64,000 bases of DNA from Streptomyces sulphureus DSM 40104 (GTDB taxonomy: Bacteria > Actinomycetota > Actinomycetes > Streptomycetales > Streptomycetaceae): contig NZ_KB905820.1 in NCBI RefSeq assembly GCF_000381025.1, positions 182,844 through 246,843 of the forward strand, read 5' to 3'. Numbering within the stretch: the stretch's first letter is position 1; each line of letters begins with the position of its first letter. The notes below the pieces were generated by a model, which saw only the letters and a program-made list of their open reading frames with translations, made no database searches and was not told the origin of the DNA. Below, piece by piece: positions 25,032 through 34,488 of the stretch. A program made the translations under genes and the position numbers.

Positions 25032-26555
25032 CTATCCCTGCTGCCGTTCCCACCACGACCGCAGCGCGGCCACGGCCTCGTCGTGCTCCATCGGGCCCTG
25101 CTCCAACCGGAGTTCCAGAAGGTAGCGGTACGCCTCGCCGACCACGGGGCCGGGCCGCAGACCGAGAATGCCCATGATCTCGTTGCCGTCGAGCGCGGGG
25201 CGGATGGCGTCGAGCTCCTCCTGCTCCTGGAGGCGGGCGATGCGTTCCTCAAGGCTGTCGTACGCGCGGGAGAGGGCGTTCGCCTTCCGCTTGTTCCTCG
25301 TCGTGCAGTCGGAACGGGTCAGCTTGTGGAGCCTGTCGAGCAGCGGGCCCGCGTCGCGGACGTACCGCCGCACCGCGGAGTCCGTCCACTCGCCCGTGCC
25401 GTAGCCGTGGAAGCGCAGATGGAGCTCGACGAGGCGGGAGACGTCCTTGATCAGCTCCCCCGAGTACTTCAGCGCGGTGAGCCGCTTCTTCGTCAGCTTG
25501 GCGCCGACGACCTCGTGGTGGTGGAACGAGACCCGCCCGTCCTTCTCGAAGCGGCGGGTCTTCGGCTTGCCGATGTCGTGGAGGATCGCCGCGAGCCGCA
25601 GCGTGAGGTCCGGCCCCTCCTCCTCGAGGTCGATCGACTGCTCCAGGACCGTCAGCGAATGCTCGTAGACGTCCTTGTGCCGGTGGTGCTCGTCGCGCTC
25701 CAGGCGCAGCGCCGGGATCTCGGGGACCACGCGCTGCGCAAGCCCCGTCTCCACGAGTAGCTGCAGGCCGTGGCGCGGGTGGTCCGAGAGGATCAGCTTG
25801 CTGAACTCGTCCCGTACGCGCTCCGCCGAAACGATGTCGATGCGGTCGGCCATCTCCGTCATCGCCGCCACCACGTCGTCCGCGACGCGGAAGTCGAGCT
25901 GCGCGGCGAAGCGGGCGGCGCGCAGCATCCGCAGCGGGTCGTCGGAGAAGGAGTCCTCCGGTGCTCCGGGCGTGCGCAGCGCCCGCCGGGCGAGGTCGTC
26001 GAGACCGCCGTAGGGGTCGACGAACGTCTTCTCCGGCAGGACGACGGCCATCGCGTTGACCGTGAAGTCGCGACGGGCGAGGTCGCCCTCGATCGAGTCG
26101 CCGTAGGAGACCTCGGGCTTGCGGGACGTGCGGTCGTACGCTTCGGAGCGGTACGTCGTGATTTCTACGGTGAACTCGCGCCCCGTCGAGGGCTCCCGCT
26201 TCTTGCAGCCCACCGTGCCGAAGGCGATGCCGACCTCCCAGACGGCGTCGGCCCACGGGCGCACGAGGCGCAGGACCTCCTCGGGTCGAGCGTTCGTCGT
26301 GAAATCGAGATCGTTGCCGAGCCGCCCGAGCAGCGCGTCCCGTACCGAACCGCCCACCAACGCCAGACTGGACCCGGCTTCCCTGAACCTGCGCGCGAGA
26401 TCGTCGGCGACGGGGGAGACCCGGAGCAGTTCGCTGACGGCGCGGCGCTGCGCCGAACTGAGCTGCTCCGCGGCGGGATGCGTCGTCGGGGACGTCGCCG
26501 GTCGGGGCGGGCCGGAGGGCGTCGGCTGCTGGCTGTCGTTCTTGGCGTTCGGCAC
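25032..26555 (-). CDS. cca: CCA tRNA nucleotidyltransferase
   Basis: About 507 residues. It adds or repairs the 3' CCA of tRNAs. The nucleotidyltransferase domain has LALVGGSVRDALLGRLGNDLD with the metal-binding D-x-D, and GDLARRDFTVNAMA; the RNA-binding head has EDSFSDDPLRMLRAARFAAQ; a C-terminal HD domain (LAAILHDIGKPKTRRF, then SFHHHEVVGAK) may give phosphodiesterase activity. The start is taken as GTG 26555 (VPNAKNDSQQ), where the disordered N-terminus of Streptomyces homologues begins, though no ribosome site is obvious. At least one tRNA in this window (tRNA-Ala) lacks an encoded CCA and would need this enzyme. Confidence 0.95.
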   Translation of the reverse strand: MPNAKNDSQQPTPSGPPRPATSPTTHPAAEQLSSAQRRAVSELLRVSPVADDLARRFREAGSSLALVGGSVRDALLGRLGNDLDFTTNARPEEVLRLVRPWADAVWEVGIAFGTVGCKKREPSTGREFTVEITTYRSEAYDRTSRKPEVSYGDSIEGDLARRDFTVNAMAVVLPEKTFVDPYGGLDDLARRALRTPGAPEDSFSDDPLRMLRAARFAAQLDFRVADDVVAAMTEMADRIDIVSAERVRDEFSKLILSDHPRHGLQLLVETGLAQRVVPEIPALRLERDEHHRHKDVYEHSLTVLEQSIDLEEEGPDLTLRLAAILHDIGKPKTRRFEKDGRVSFHHHEVVGAKLTKKRLTALKYSGELIKDVSRLVELHLRFHGYGTGEWTDSAVRRYVRDAGPLLDRLHKLTRSDCTTRNKRKANALSRAYDSLEERIARLQEQEELDAIRPALDGNEIMGILGLRPGPVVGEAYRYLLELRLEQGPMEHDEAVAALRSWWERQQG

Positions 26556-26794
26556 AACCAGCAAGGGTACGTTGCCGCTCCGGCCCCGAAACCCCGTACC
26601 CACCGGCCGATTTGCGCCGGGCTCGGGGGCACCGCGAGGCCCGAATTCCGGAGGAACTCGGCACTGCGCCCACGCCCGTGCCGTGCGGTCGAAGCCGCGG
26701 CACTTCCACTCTTCGACCCTCGTTACCATCAGGGTCCCGGAACCGACGAGACACCAGGACCAGGCCCATCAACCACGAGGGGACGGACGAGCGC

Positions 26795-29254
26795 GTGGCC
26801 GACGCGGCTGAGAAGCAGGTGCCCCCCGATCCCGGCGGCACGGGGCGCACACCGCCCCGGACCAAGCCGGCACGTCGCGGTCGGCGCCGCCTCCGCACGG
26901 CGGCAGCGGGCTGCCTCGCTGCCGGCCTCGCTCTCGCCTGCACCGCGGCCGGCGTCACGCCCGAAGCGGCGGCGGCCCCCTCGGCGCGGAGTGAGACCGG
27001 GCGCGGCTCGGAGACCGCGCGGATCTCCGTGAACACCCTGACGCCCTCGGTTCCGAAGCAGGGCGACACCCTCACCCTCACCGGCACCGTCACCAACCGC
27101 GGCGACGCACCGATCACAGACGGCGAACTGAAGCTGCGGGTCGGCCCGACGCTCGACTCCCGCAGCGCCATCGAGCAGACGGCCGCTCGCAAGGGCTACC
27201 TCTCCGGCGCCGACGGCACGGAGATCGGCAAACACACGGCGAAGACCGGCACCCTCAAACCCGGCATCAGCAGCGCCTTCACGCTGAAGGTCCCGGTCGA
27301 CTCGCTGGGCCTCCAGTCCGACGGCGTCTACCAGCTCGGCGTCTCCCTCACCGGCCGCACGAAGCAGCAGCCGTACGACCAGGTCTTCGGGATAGAGCGC
27401 ACCCTCCTCCCCTGGCAGCGCTCCGGCTCCGCCGACAGCACGAAGCTCACCTACGCCTGGCCGCTCGTCGCCGAGTCCGAGCTGACGGCGCGCACCGAGT
27501 CGGACGAGGAGCAGACCCCGGTCTTCCTCAACGACGACCTCGCCGACGAGCTCGCCCCCGGCGGCCGCCTCCAGCAGATGGTCTCGCTCGGCGACGAGCT
27601 CCCCATCACCTGGGTCATCGACCCCGACCTGCTCGCGACCGTCGACATGATGACCAAGCCCTACCGGGTGCAGGACGCGGATGGGAAGACCCGGGCGGGG
27701 CGCGGGCAGGCGTACGCCAAGCAGTGGCTCAACGACCTGCAGAGCGCTGTCCAGGGCGAGGAGGTCGTGGCGCTGCCCTTCGCCGACCCGGACCTCGCCT
27801 CCCTCGCCCACCAGGGGCGCCGCGTCCCCGACGCCCTCAACCAGCTCCAGCCGGCGACCGAACTCGGCGCGGAGACGGTGCGGGTCGTCCTCCACACCAC
27901 CGCGCGTACCGACTTCGCGTGGCCCGTCAACGGTGCCCTCGACTCCTCGATCGTCGACGTCGCCACCTCGGCCGGCGCCCACAACGTCCTCGCCCGCAGC
28001 GACACCTTCCCCGACGGCGGCCTCAACTACACGGCCTCAGCACCGCGCCCCATCGGCGGCGGCAACACCGCGGTCGTCTCGGACGCCGGTCTGTCGAAGG
28101 CGTTCGAAGGCGACCTCACCGAGGCCTCCGCGACCACCGAAGCGGTCCAGCGCTTCCTCGCGCACAGCCTCTCGGTCTCCCGCCAGGTACCGACGAAGAA
28201 CCGCAGCATCGTCGTCGTACCGCAGCGCATGCCGTCCGCCTCGCAGGCGCAGGCGATGGCCTCGGCGCTCAGCGCGCTGGAGAGCGACGGCACGTGGACG
28301 AAGGGGCAGAGCCTCTCCGAGGCCGCCGAATCCAAGCCGGACCCGAACGCCGGTACCCGCCTGCCCGGAGCCGGTTCGTATCCCGGGGCGCTCAGCAAGA
28401 AGGAGCTCCCCACCTCCGCCTTCCGGCAGGTGTACGACACGAAGAAGCAGCTCGACGACTTCGAGCAGGTGCTCACCCGCTCCGACCGCGTCGTGACGCC
28501 GTTCGGCAACGCCATAGACCGCGCCGTCTCCGTCTCCTGGCGGGGGCGTCCGGGGCACGCCGCCGAGTTCAGGGACGGCGTCCAAGAGTACCTGGAGAGC
28601 CTCACGGGCGAGGTCCGCCTGATCGAGAAGTCAGACGTCACGCTCTCCGGCCGCAGCGCCACCGTCCCCGTCACCGTCCAGAACAACCTGCTGCAGCGGG
28701 TCGACGGCCTGGAACTCGAGCTGAAGCCGAGCCGCCGGATCGGCCTCGACGTGGGTGAGCGGCAGCCGGTGCAGGTGGACGGCGGGCACAGCCAGTCGGT
28801 GAAGTTCTCCACCTCGGCCAAGGCGAACGGGCGGTCCTACGTCGAGGCGCAGCTCTACACCAAGGACGGCAAGCCGTACGGCAAGCCGATGGTCTTCCAG
28901 GTGCACGTCACCTCGATCACGTCCACCGTCCTCCTCGTGATCGCAGGCGGTGTGCTGCTCATGGTCCTCGCCGGCGTCCGGATGTACACCCAGCGCAAGC
29001 GCCGCGGCCCAGCGCCCGACCCGGATGCTCCGCTGGACACGGACGCGACCGGAAGGGAAGCTTCCTCGGACGACGAGCCGAAGCCCGACGCGACGGCCGG
29101 CACCGAGGACACGAGCGGCGAGGCCGGTGAGGAACCGCACGACGGTACGGAACGTGGGGAAACCACGAGAACCGAGGACACCGATCGGGGCGCGACCGAC
29201 ACCGGACGGGATGACGACGACCCCCCGTCCGCGGGTGAGAGAGTGGACCGTTGA
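26795..29254 (+). CDS. DUF6049 family exported protein
   Basis: 819 residues. A twin-basic N-terminus (RRGRRRLRTAAAGCLAAGLALACT) forms a signal or lipoprotein-like leader with cleavage probably near AAAAPSA. The exported part begins with an immunoglobulin-like module (LTPSVPKQGDTLTLTGTVTN) and continues for ~600 residues with a second beta-rich module near the end (SGRSATVPVTVQNNLL). A C-terminal helix SITSTVLLVIAGGVLLMVLA anchors it, followed by an acidic cytoplasmic tail. The family lies next to murJ throughout actinobacteria and is thought to act in envelope growth, but its function is unproven. The GTG at 26795 is used. murJ follows 53 bases later, so they are probably co-transcribed. Confidence 0.87.
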   Translation: MADAAEKQVPPDPGGTGRTPPRTKPARRGRRRLRTAAAGCLAAGLALACTAAGVTPEAAAAPSARSETGRGSETARISVNTLTPSVPKQGDTLTLTGTVTNRGDAPITDGELKLRVGPTLDSRSAIEQTAARKGYLSGADGTEIGKHTAKTGTLKPGISSAFTLKVPVDSLGLQSDGVYQLGVSLTGRTKQQPYDQVFGIERTLLPWQRSGSADSTKLTYAWPLVAESELTARTESDEEQTPVFLNDDLADELAPGGRLQQMVSLGDELPITWVIDPDLLATVDMMTKPYRVQDADGKTRAGRGQAYAKQWLNDLQSAVQGEEVVALPFADPDLASLAHQGRRVPDALNQLQPATELGAETVRVVLHTTARTDFAWPVNGALDSSIVDVATSAGAHNVLARSDTFPDGGLNYTASAPRPIGGGNTAVVSDAGLSKAFEGDLTEASATTEAVQRFLAHSLSVSRQVPTKNRSIVVVPQRMPSASQAQAMASALSALESDGTWTKGQSLSEAAESKPDPNAGTRLPGAGSYPGALSKKELPTSAFRQVYDTKKQLDDFEQVLTRSDRVVTPFGNAIDRAVSVSWRGRPGHAAEFRDGVQEYLESLTGEVRLIEKSDVTLSGRSATVPVTVQNNLLQRVDGLELELKPSRRIGLDVGERQPVQVDGGHSQSVKFSTSAKANGRSYVEAQLYTKDGKPYGKPMVFQVHVTSITSTVLLVIAGGVLLMVLAGVRMYTQRKRRGPAPDPDAPLDTDATGREASSDDEPKPDATAGTEDTSGEAGEEPHDGTERGETTRTEDTDRGATDTGRDDDDPPSAGERVDR

Positions 29255-29307
29255 GTCAGCCGCGTGAGCAGCAGGGGCATGCACAGCAGGGGCAGGGGTA
29301 GCCAGCG

Positions 29308-31512
29308 ATGAACGCGCCGTACGGCGGCGACCGGGACCGGACTCCCGGAGACGACTCCGAGCAGTCGCAGAACTCCAGGGTGCCCGGGCCCCCGCAGGCG
29401 GAGCCGCCGCCCGCCCCCGAACCTCCCTACGACGAGGGCGCGTTGCAACCGGAGCCACCCGCCACGCCTCCTGCGGACCCGCGCGCCTGGGGCACGCCGG
29501 CCGACGAGCAGCCCCGCACCGGCGACCCCACCTCCACCCTCGATTTCGGCAACCCCACCCGCCGGGGCACGCCCGAGGCGCCGGGCGGCCGACCCACCGT
29601 CGACCTCGGGCGCCCGACCGACGGGACGGCGACACCGCATCCCCACGCCTTCGCCCACCTCTTCCGCGACCAGGGCCAGGACGGCGGCACCGGCGGCCCC
29701 CCGCCGGCACAGCCGCCGCTGCCCGGCTACGGTCCCCCGCCGCCCGCGCCGCAGACGCCACCGGGTCCACCCGCCGCGAGCCCGGCCGAAGGGCTCCCGG
29801 AGCCCGGCACCGCGGCCCCCGAACCCGTCGCCGAGCCCGGCGGGCCCGACGAGACCGCCGCCGTGAGCACACCGGCGAAGTCCGGCGGCCTGCTGAAGTC
29901 GAGCGCCATCATGGCCGCGGGCACGATGGTCTCGCGGCTCACCGGCTTTGTCCGGAACGCGATGACGGTCGTCGCGCTCGGTGTCGCAATGCTCGGCGAC
30001 TCGTACCAACTCGCCATCACCATCCCGACGATGCTCTACACGCTCACCGTCGGCGGCGGCCTCAACTCGGTCTTCGTCCCCCAGCTCGTCCGGGCGATGA
30101 AGCGGGACGACGACGGGGGCGAGGCGTACGCCAACCGCCTTCTGACGCTCGTCGCCTGCGTCCTCGGCGGTCTGACCGGGGTTGCGCTCCTCGCGGCACC
30201 GTTGCTCGTCCCCTTGATGTCCGGGTCGATCGCCAACAACCCGGAGGCCAACGGGGTCGCCGTCAGCTTCATCCAGTACTGCCTGCCCACGATCTTCTTC
30301 ATGGGCATCCACGTGGTGATAGGGCAGATCCTCAACGCCCGCGGCCGCTTCGGCGCGATGATGTGGACGCCGGTCCTCAACAACGTCGTCATCATCTCGA
30401 CGCTGGCGATGTTCCTCGCGGTCTACGGCCCCGCGGCCTCCTCGGAGATGACGGTCTCCGACATCCCGCCGGAAGCCGTCAGGCTGCTCGGCATCGGGAC
30501 GCTCCTCGGCCTCGTCGTGCAGGCGCTCGCGATGATCCCGTACCTGCGGGCCACCGGCTTCCGCCTGCGCCCCCGGTTCGACTGGCGCGGCCACGGCCTC
30601 GGCAAGGCGGCGAAGCTCGCCAAGTGGACGATCTTCTTCGTCCTCGCCAACCAGGCCGGCGTCCTCGTCGTCAGCCAACTCTCCACGTGGGCCCAGGCAT
30701 CCGCCGAGCGGGACGGCCACGCGGGCGTCGGCTTCTCCGCGTACTCGAACGCGCAGCTCATCTGGAACATGCCGCAGGCGATCATCACCGTCTCCGTGAT
30801 GGCCGCGCTCCTCCCCCGCCTCTCGCGCTCCGCGAGCGACGGCGACAGCGGCGCCGTCCGCGACGACATCTCGCAGGGCCTGCGGAACTCGGCGGTCGCC
30901 ATCGTCCCGATCGCCTTCGGGTTCGTCGCGCTCGGCATCCCGATGTGCACCCTGATCTACGGGTCCGCCGGGACGGCGTCGGCCCAGAACATCGGCTACA
31001 TGCTGATGGCGTTCGGCATCGGCCTGATCCCGTTCTCCGTGCAGTACGTGGTCCTCCGGGCCTTCTACGCCTACGAGGACACGCGGACGCCCTTCTACAA
31101 CACCGTGATCGTCGCAGCGGTCAACGCGGCGGCCTCCGCGCTCTGCTTCCTTCTCCTACCGGCCCGCTGGGCGGTCGTCGGCATGGCCGCGTCCTACGGA
31201 CTCGCGTACATCATCGGCGTCGTCGTGGCGTGGCAACGGCTGCGCCGGAAGCTCGACGGCAGCCTCGACGGACGCAACGTCGTGCGCACCTACGTCCGGC
31301 TCGCCGGCGCCAGCGTCCCGGCGACGCTCGTGGCCGGCGGGGTCGTCTACGTGCTCACGCAGGCGCTGGGCAGCGGAACGCTCGGCTCGATCGTCGCGCT
31401 GCTCCTCGGCGGGGTCGCCCTTCTCGCCGTCTTCGTACTCGCCGCGAAGCGGATGCGGATCGCCGAGATGACGACGCTGCTCGGCATGGTCCGCAGCCGC
31501 CTCGGCAGGTGA
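29308..31512 (+). CDS. murJ: lipid II flippase MurJ
   Basis: 734 residues. MurJ moves lipid II across the membrane for peptidoglycan synthesis. Residues 1-190 are a disordered Pro/Gly-rich cytoplasmic tail, a feature of Streptomyces homologues. The MviN/MurJ core starts SSAIMAAGTMVSRLTGFVRN and runs through about fourteen helices, with FVPQLVRAMKRDD and YEDTRTPFYNTV as recognisable loops. In mycobacteria a pseudokinase domain is fused to the C-terminus; here the gene stops and a separate pseudokinase gene follows after 229 bases. ATG 29308 fits the downstream end of the DUF6049 operon, with weak ribosome site. Confidence 0.95.
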   Translation: MNAPYGGDRDRTPGDDSEQSQNSRVPGPPQAEPPPAPEPPYDEGALQPEPPATPPADPRAWGTPADEQPRTGDPTSTLDFGNPTRRGTPEAPGGRPTVDLGRPTDGTATPHPHAFAHLFRDQGQDGGTGGPPPAQPPLPGYGPPPPAPQTPPGPPAASPAEGLPEPGTAAPEPVAEPGGPDETAAVSTPAKSGGLLKSSAIMAAGTMVSRLTGFVRNAMTVVALGVAMLGDSYQLAITIPTMLYTLTVGGGLNSVFVPQLVRAMKRDDDGGEAYANRLLTLVACVLGGLTGVALLAAPLLVPLMSGSIANNPEANGVAVSFIQYCLPTIFFMGIHVVIGQILNARGRFGAMMWTPVLNNVVIISTLAMFLAVYGPAASSEMTVSDIPPEAVRLLGIGTLLGLVVQALAMIPYLRATGFRLRPRFDWRGHGLGKAAKLAKWTIFFVLANQAGVLVVSQLSTWAQASAERDGHAGVGFSAYSNAQLIWNMPQAIITVSVMAALLPRLSRSASDGDSGAVRDDISQGLRNSAVAIVPIAFGFVALGIPMCTLIYGSAGTASAQNIGYMLMAFGIGLIPFSVQYVVLRAFYAYEDTRTPFYNTVIVAAVNAAASALCFLLLPARWAVVGMAASYGLAYIIGVVVAWQRLRRKLDGSLDGRNVVRTYVRLAGASVPATLVAGGVVYVLTQALGSGTLGSIVALLLGGVALLAVFVLAAKRMRIAEMTTLLGMVRSRLGR

Positions 31513-31741
31513 CCCGATGCCGGCACGCATAGGGAAAAGCACCGGATGGCACACCTGGCCGTACGCCCGCGACCCCGCCGACCTCCGCGCCGTTGCAGGC
31601 CAGAGCCGCGGGCGAGCGGCGATACAACCTTCACCGGCGGCTGTGTGTCGTGCATAGCGGTGGAGCGTAGGCACAATTGCTGTGGGCCGATGCGAGTACC
31701 GGCCCCACTCGGCTGCAACGACTGGGGAGGCAGGAACGACG

Positions 31742-33691
31742 GTGGCAGAACGGAGCACGGCTGCCGTCGACGTGGCAGACAGCGGCGAGTCCGAGGGCAA
31801 GACGCTCTCCGACCGGACGGATGCTACGAACGACGGCGCGACGCACGGGGACGGCCCGCAGGACACCGCGCCTGAGGCCGAAGAAGGCGGAGCAGAGGAC
31901 TCGGCCATGCGTGCGGAAAGCTCCGACACAGCGGAGCCGAACGACGGCCCCGAAGCCGCCGAGCACCCCGACACCCCCGTGGAGGACGGCGCCCCGTCCG
32001 ACGACCGGGCGGAGAACCCTCCCGAAGCGGTGGCAGAGGACGCGTCCATAGGAAGTACGCAGCCGACCGAGGCGGAGCCCTCCACCTCCCTCGACGCCGA
32101 CGCCGACGCGCAGCCGTCCGCGTCCGGCGAAGCACAGGTCCCGGAGGACACCGCCGAGGAGCCGGAGCCCCCCGGTGGCGAACAGGAGGCAGCCGCTCCC
32201 GAGCTGCACAGCGGTCACAAGCTCGCCCGCAGGTACCGCCTGGAGGAGTGCGTCACCCGGCTCGACGGTTTCAGCAGTTGGCGTGCCGTCGACGAGAAGC
32301 TGCGCCGTGCCGTCGGTGTCCACGTCCTGCCCGCCGCACACCCCCGCGCGCGCAAGGTCCTCGCGGCCGCCCGCTCTGCCGCGCTCCTCGGCGACCCGCG
32401 GTTCGTGCAAGTGCTGGACGCGGTCGAGGAGGGCGAGCTCGTCTACGTCGTCCACGAGTGGCTCGTCGACGCCGTCCCCCTCAACGACCTGCTGTTGACG
32501 GCGCCGTTGGAACCGCACGAGGCGTACCAGCTCGTCAGCCAGCTCTCGCAGGGGATGGCGGCCGCGCATCGTGAGGGTCTCGCGCACCTGCGGCTCAGCC
32601 CGTCCTGCGTGCTGCGCACCGGCGTCGGCCAGTACCGCATCCGCGGCCTCGCGGTGAACGCCGCGCTCCGCGGCGTCACCAGCGAGGAACCGTCGCGCAC
32701 CGACACGGAGGCCGTCGGCGCCCTCCTCTACGCCGCCCTCACACAGCGGTGGCCGTACGAGAAGGACGCGTACGGCCTGTCCGGCGTGGGCGGCCTCGCC
32801 GGCGGCACACTGATCGCACCCGACCAGGTGCGCGCGGGCGTACACCGCGGCCTCTCGGCGCTTGCGATGCGGGCCCTCGTCAACGACGGGGCGACACCCT
32901 CCCGCCAGGACCAGCCCTGCGCCACCCCGGACGAGCTCGCCAAGGCGGTGGCCGAGCTTCCGCGCATCAGACCGCCCGAGCCCGCCTACCAGCCGCCCGC
33001 CGCCTACGTACGCCGCCAGAGCAACGCCGTACCCCCCGGCACCCCCGCCACCGGGACCGAGCCGCCGGCTCCGCCCGCGCTGCCGGGCCGTACGGGGAAG
33101 GCGCTGAAGTGGGGCGTCTCCGCGCTGCTCATCGCGGCGCTCGGGCTGGGAAGCTGGCAGGTCGCTGACGCGCTGCTGAAGGGCGACACCTCCAACGAGA
33201 AGCCGGCTCCCGCCCCGACGAAGGAGACGGACCCGACGGGCGAGCCGATCAAGGTCGCCGGCGTCGAGGACTTCGACCCCGAGAGCGCCGACGGCCAGGA
33301 GAACCCGGAGGACGTCGACGACGCCGTCGACGACGACCCCACCACCTACTGGCCCACGAGCAAATACTACGGCCAGCCCAACTTCGGCAACCTCAAGTCG
33401 GGCGTCGGCCTCATCCTCGACCTGGGCAAGCTCCAGCAGGTGAGCGAGGTCCAGGTGGACTTCCTCGGCACCACCCGGGCCGAGATCCACGCGGCACCCC
33501 GCAGCGCGACGGGGATGCCCACCAGCCTCGGCGGCTTCGAGAAGGTCTCCGGCGGCACGGGCGAGAAGCTGAAACTCAAGGCGAAGAAGCCCGTGCGGAC
33601 GCAGTACGTCCTGCTCTGGCTCACGAAGCTCCCGCTCTCGGAGGACGGCAACTACCGTGGTCGGGTCGCGGAGGTACGGGTCCTCAGCTGA
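31742..33691 (+). CDS. membrane pseudokinase with discoidin-like extracellular domain
   Basis: 649 residues from GTG 31742 (ribosome site GGGAGGCAGGAA). An acidic disordered region (1-155) precedes a protein-kinase fold (about 160-420) starting HKLARRYRLEECVTR. The catalytic features are missing: no glycine-rich loop, the HRD loop reads HLRLSPSCV and the DFG region reads IRGLAV, so it should not phosphorylate. One membrane helix (WGVSALLIAALGLGSW, about 455-475) leads to an extracellular beta-sandwich with DAVDDDPTTYWPTSKYYGQ, like F5/8-type galactose-binding modules. In M. tuberculosis the equivalent pseudokinase is the C-terminal part of MviN and binds the FHA protein FhaA; a similar partner role for MurJ is inferred. 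Confidence 0.88.
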   Translation: MAERSTAAVDVADSGESEGKTLSDRTDATNDGATHGDGPQDTAPEAEEGGAEDSAMRAESSDTAEPNDGPEAAEHPDTPVEDGAPSDDRAENPPEAVAEDASIGSTQPTEAEPSTSLDADADAQPSASGEAQVPEDTAEEPEPPGGEQEAAAPELHSGHKLARRYRLEECVTRLDGFSSWRAVDEKLRRAVGVHVLPAAHPRARKVLAAARSAALLGDPRFVQVLDAVEEGELVYVVHEWLVDAVPLNDLLLTAPLEPHEAYQLVSQLSQGMAAAHREGLAHLRLSPSCVLRTGVGQYRIRGLAVNAALRGVTSEEPSRTDTEAVGALLYAALTQRWPYEKDAYGLSGVGGLAGGTLIAPDQVRAGVHRGLSALAMRALVNDGATPSRQDQPCATPDELAKAVAELPRIRPPEPAYQPPAAYVRRQSNAVPPGTPATGTEPPAPPALPGRTGKALKWGVSALLIAALGLGSWQVADALLKGDTSNEKPAPAPTKETDPTGEPIKVAGVEDFDPESADGQENPEDVDDAVDDDPTTYWPTSKYYGQPNFGNLKSGVGLILDLGKLQQVSEVQVDFLGTTRAEIHAAPRSATGMPTSLGGFEKVSGGTGEKLKLKAKKPVRTQYVLLWLTKLPLSEDGNYRGRVAEVRVLS

Positions 33692-33750
33692 GTCGGCGGT
33701 CGAAGGACGGTCCGAACAGGTGGAGATCCGGGGGAGGGGAGGCGCAGGCC

Positions 33751-34488
33751 GTGGACGAGGAACCGGAGCAGCCTGCACGGTCGGCCGAGCCCGCGCCGCT
33801 TGCGCTCGCGGACGACCGTGAACTCCTGGCCCGCCATGTCGAGGGCGAGCACGAGGCGTTCGGCGAGCTGGTGCGCCGCCACCGGGATCGGCTCTGGGCC
33901 GTCGCGGTGCGCACTCTGGGCGACCGCGAAGAGGCGGCCGACGCCGTGCAGGACGCGCTGATATCCGCGTACCGCGGTGCCCATACCTTCCGCGGGCGCT
34001 CGGCCGTCACGACGTGGCTGCACCGGATCACCGTCAACGCCTGCCTCGACCGCGCACGCAAGGCGGCCTCCCGCCGCGCCACCCTCACCGACGACACGAC
34101 CCACCTCGAACAGCTCCTGGAGCCGGAGGAGTCGGCAGCCGCTCCGGCCGAACGCCAGGATCTCCACAGGCAACTCGTCGAGGCGCTCGCCGAACTCCCC
34201 GCCGAGCAGCGGGCGTCGCTCGTCCTCGTCGACATGCAGGGGTACCCCGTCGCCGAGGCCGCGGAGGTACTCGGCGTCGCGGTCGGCACGGTGAAGAGCC
34301 GCTGCGCTCGCGGAAGAGCCCGCCTCCTGCCCCTCGTCTCGCACCTACGGCCGAACCGGCCGGACGGGGATACTCCCGACCATGACCGGGGAAGGAACCG
34401 GACTCGGGGGACATCCGTCCCAGCTTCGAGGGAGCCCTCGGAAGACAGCAGCGACTCGGCGGCGGTGAAAGGAGGGGGACAGACGTGA
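33751..34488 (+). CDS. sigM: ECF RNA polymerase sigma factor SigM
   Basis: 245 residues. Sigma region 2 (about 25-95) has HEAFGELVRRHRDRLWAVAV and EEAADAVQDALISAYRGAHT then FRGRSAVTTWLHRI; region 4 (about 140-190) has LPAEQRASLVLVDMQGYPV and the recognition helix VAVGTVKSRCARGRARL. The position next to trxBA, as in M. tuberculosis, supports SigM. GTG 33751 follows a GGGGAGGGGAGG ribosome site. It overlaps the anti-sigma gene by four bases (GTGA), so the two are translationally coupled. SigM and its membrane anti-sigma factor control envelope stress and developmental genes in related species; the local regulon is unknown. Confidence 0.93.
   Translation: MDEEPEQPARSAEPAPLALADDRELLARHVEGEHEAFGELVRRHRDRLWAVAVRTLGDREEAADAVQDALISAYRGAHTFRGRSAVTTWLHRITVNACLDRARKAASRRATLTDDTTHLEQLLEPEESAAAPAERQDLHRQLVEALAELPAEQRASLVLVDMQGYPVAEAAEVLGVAVGTVKSRCARGRARLLPLVSHLRPNRPDGDTPDHDRGRNRTRGTSVPASREPSEDSSDSAAVKGGGQT

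Noticed and set aside
31742..33691. Active Ser/Thr kinase beside murJ
   Set aside because: The HRD and DFG positions are replaced and the glycine loop is absent, so it is described as a pseudokinase.
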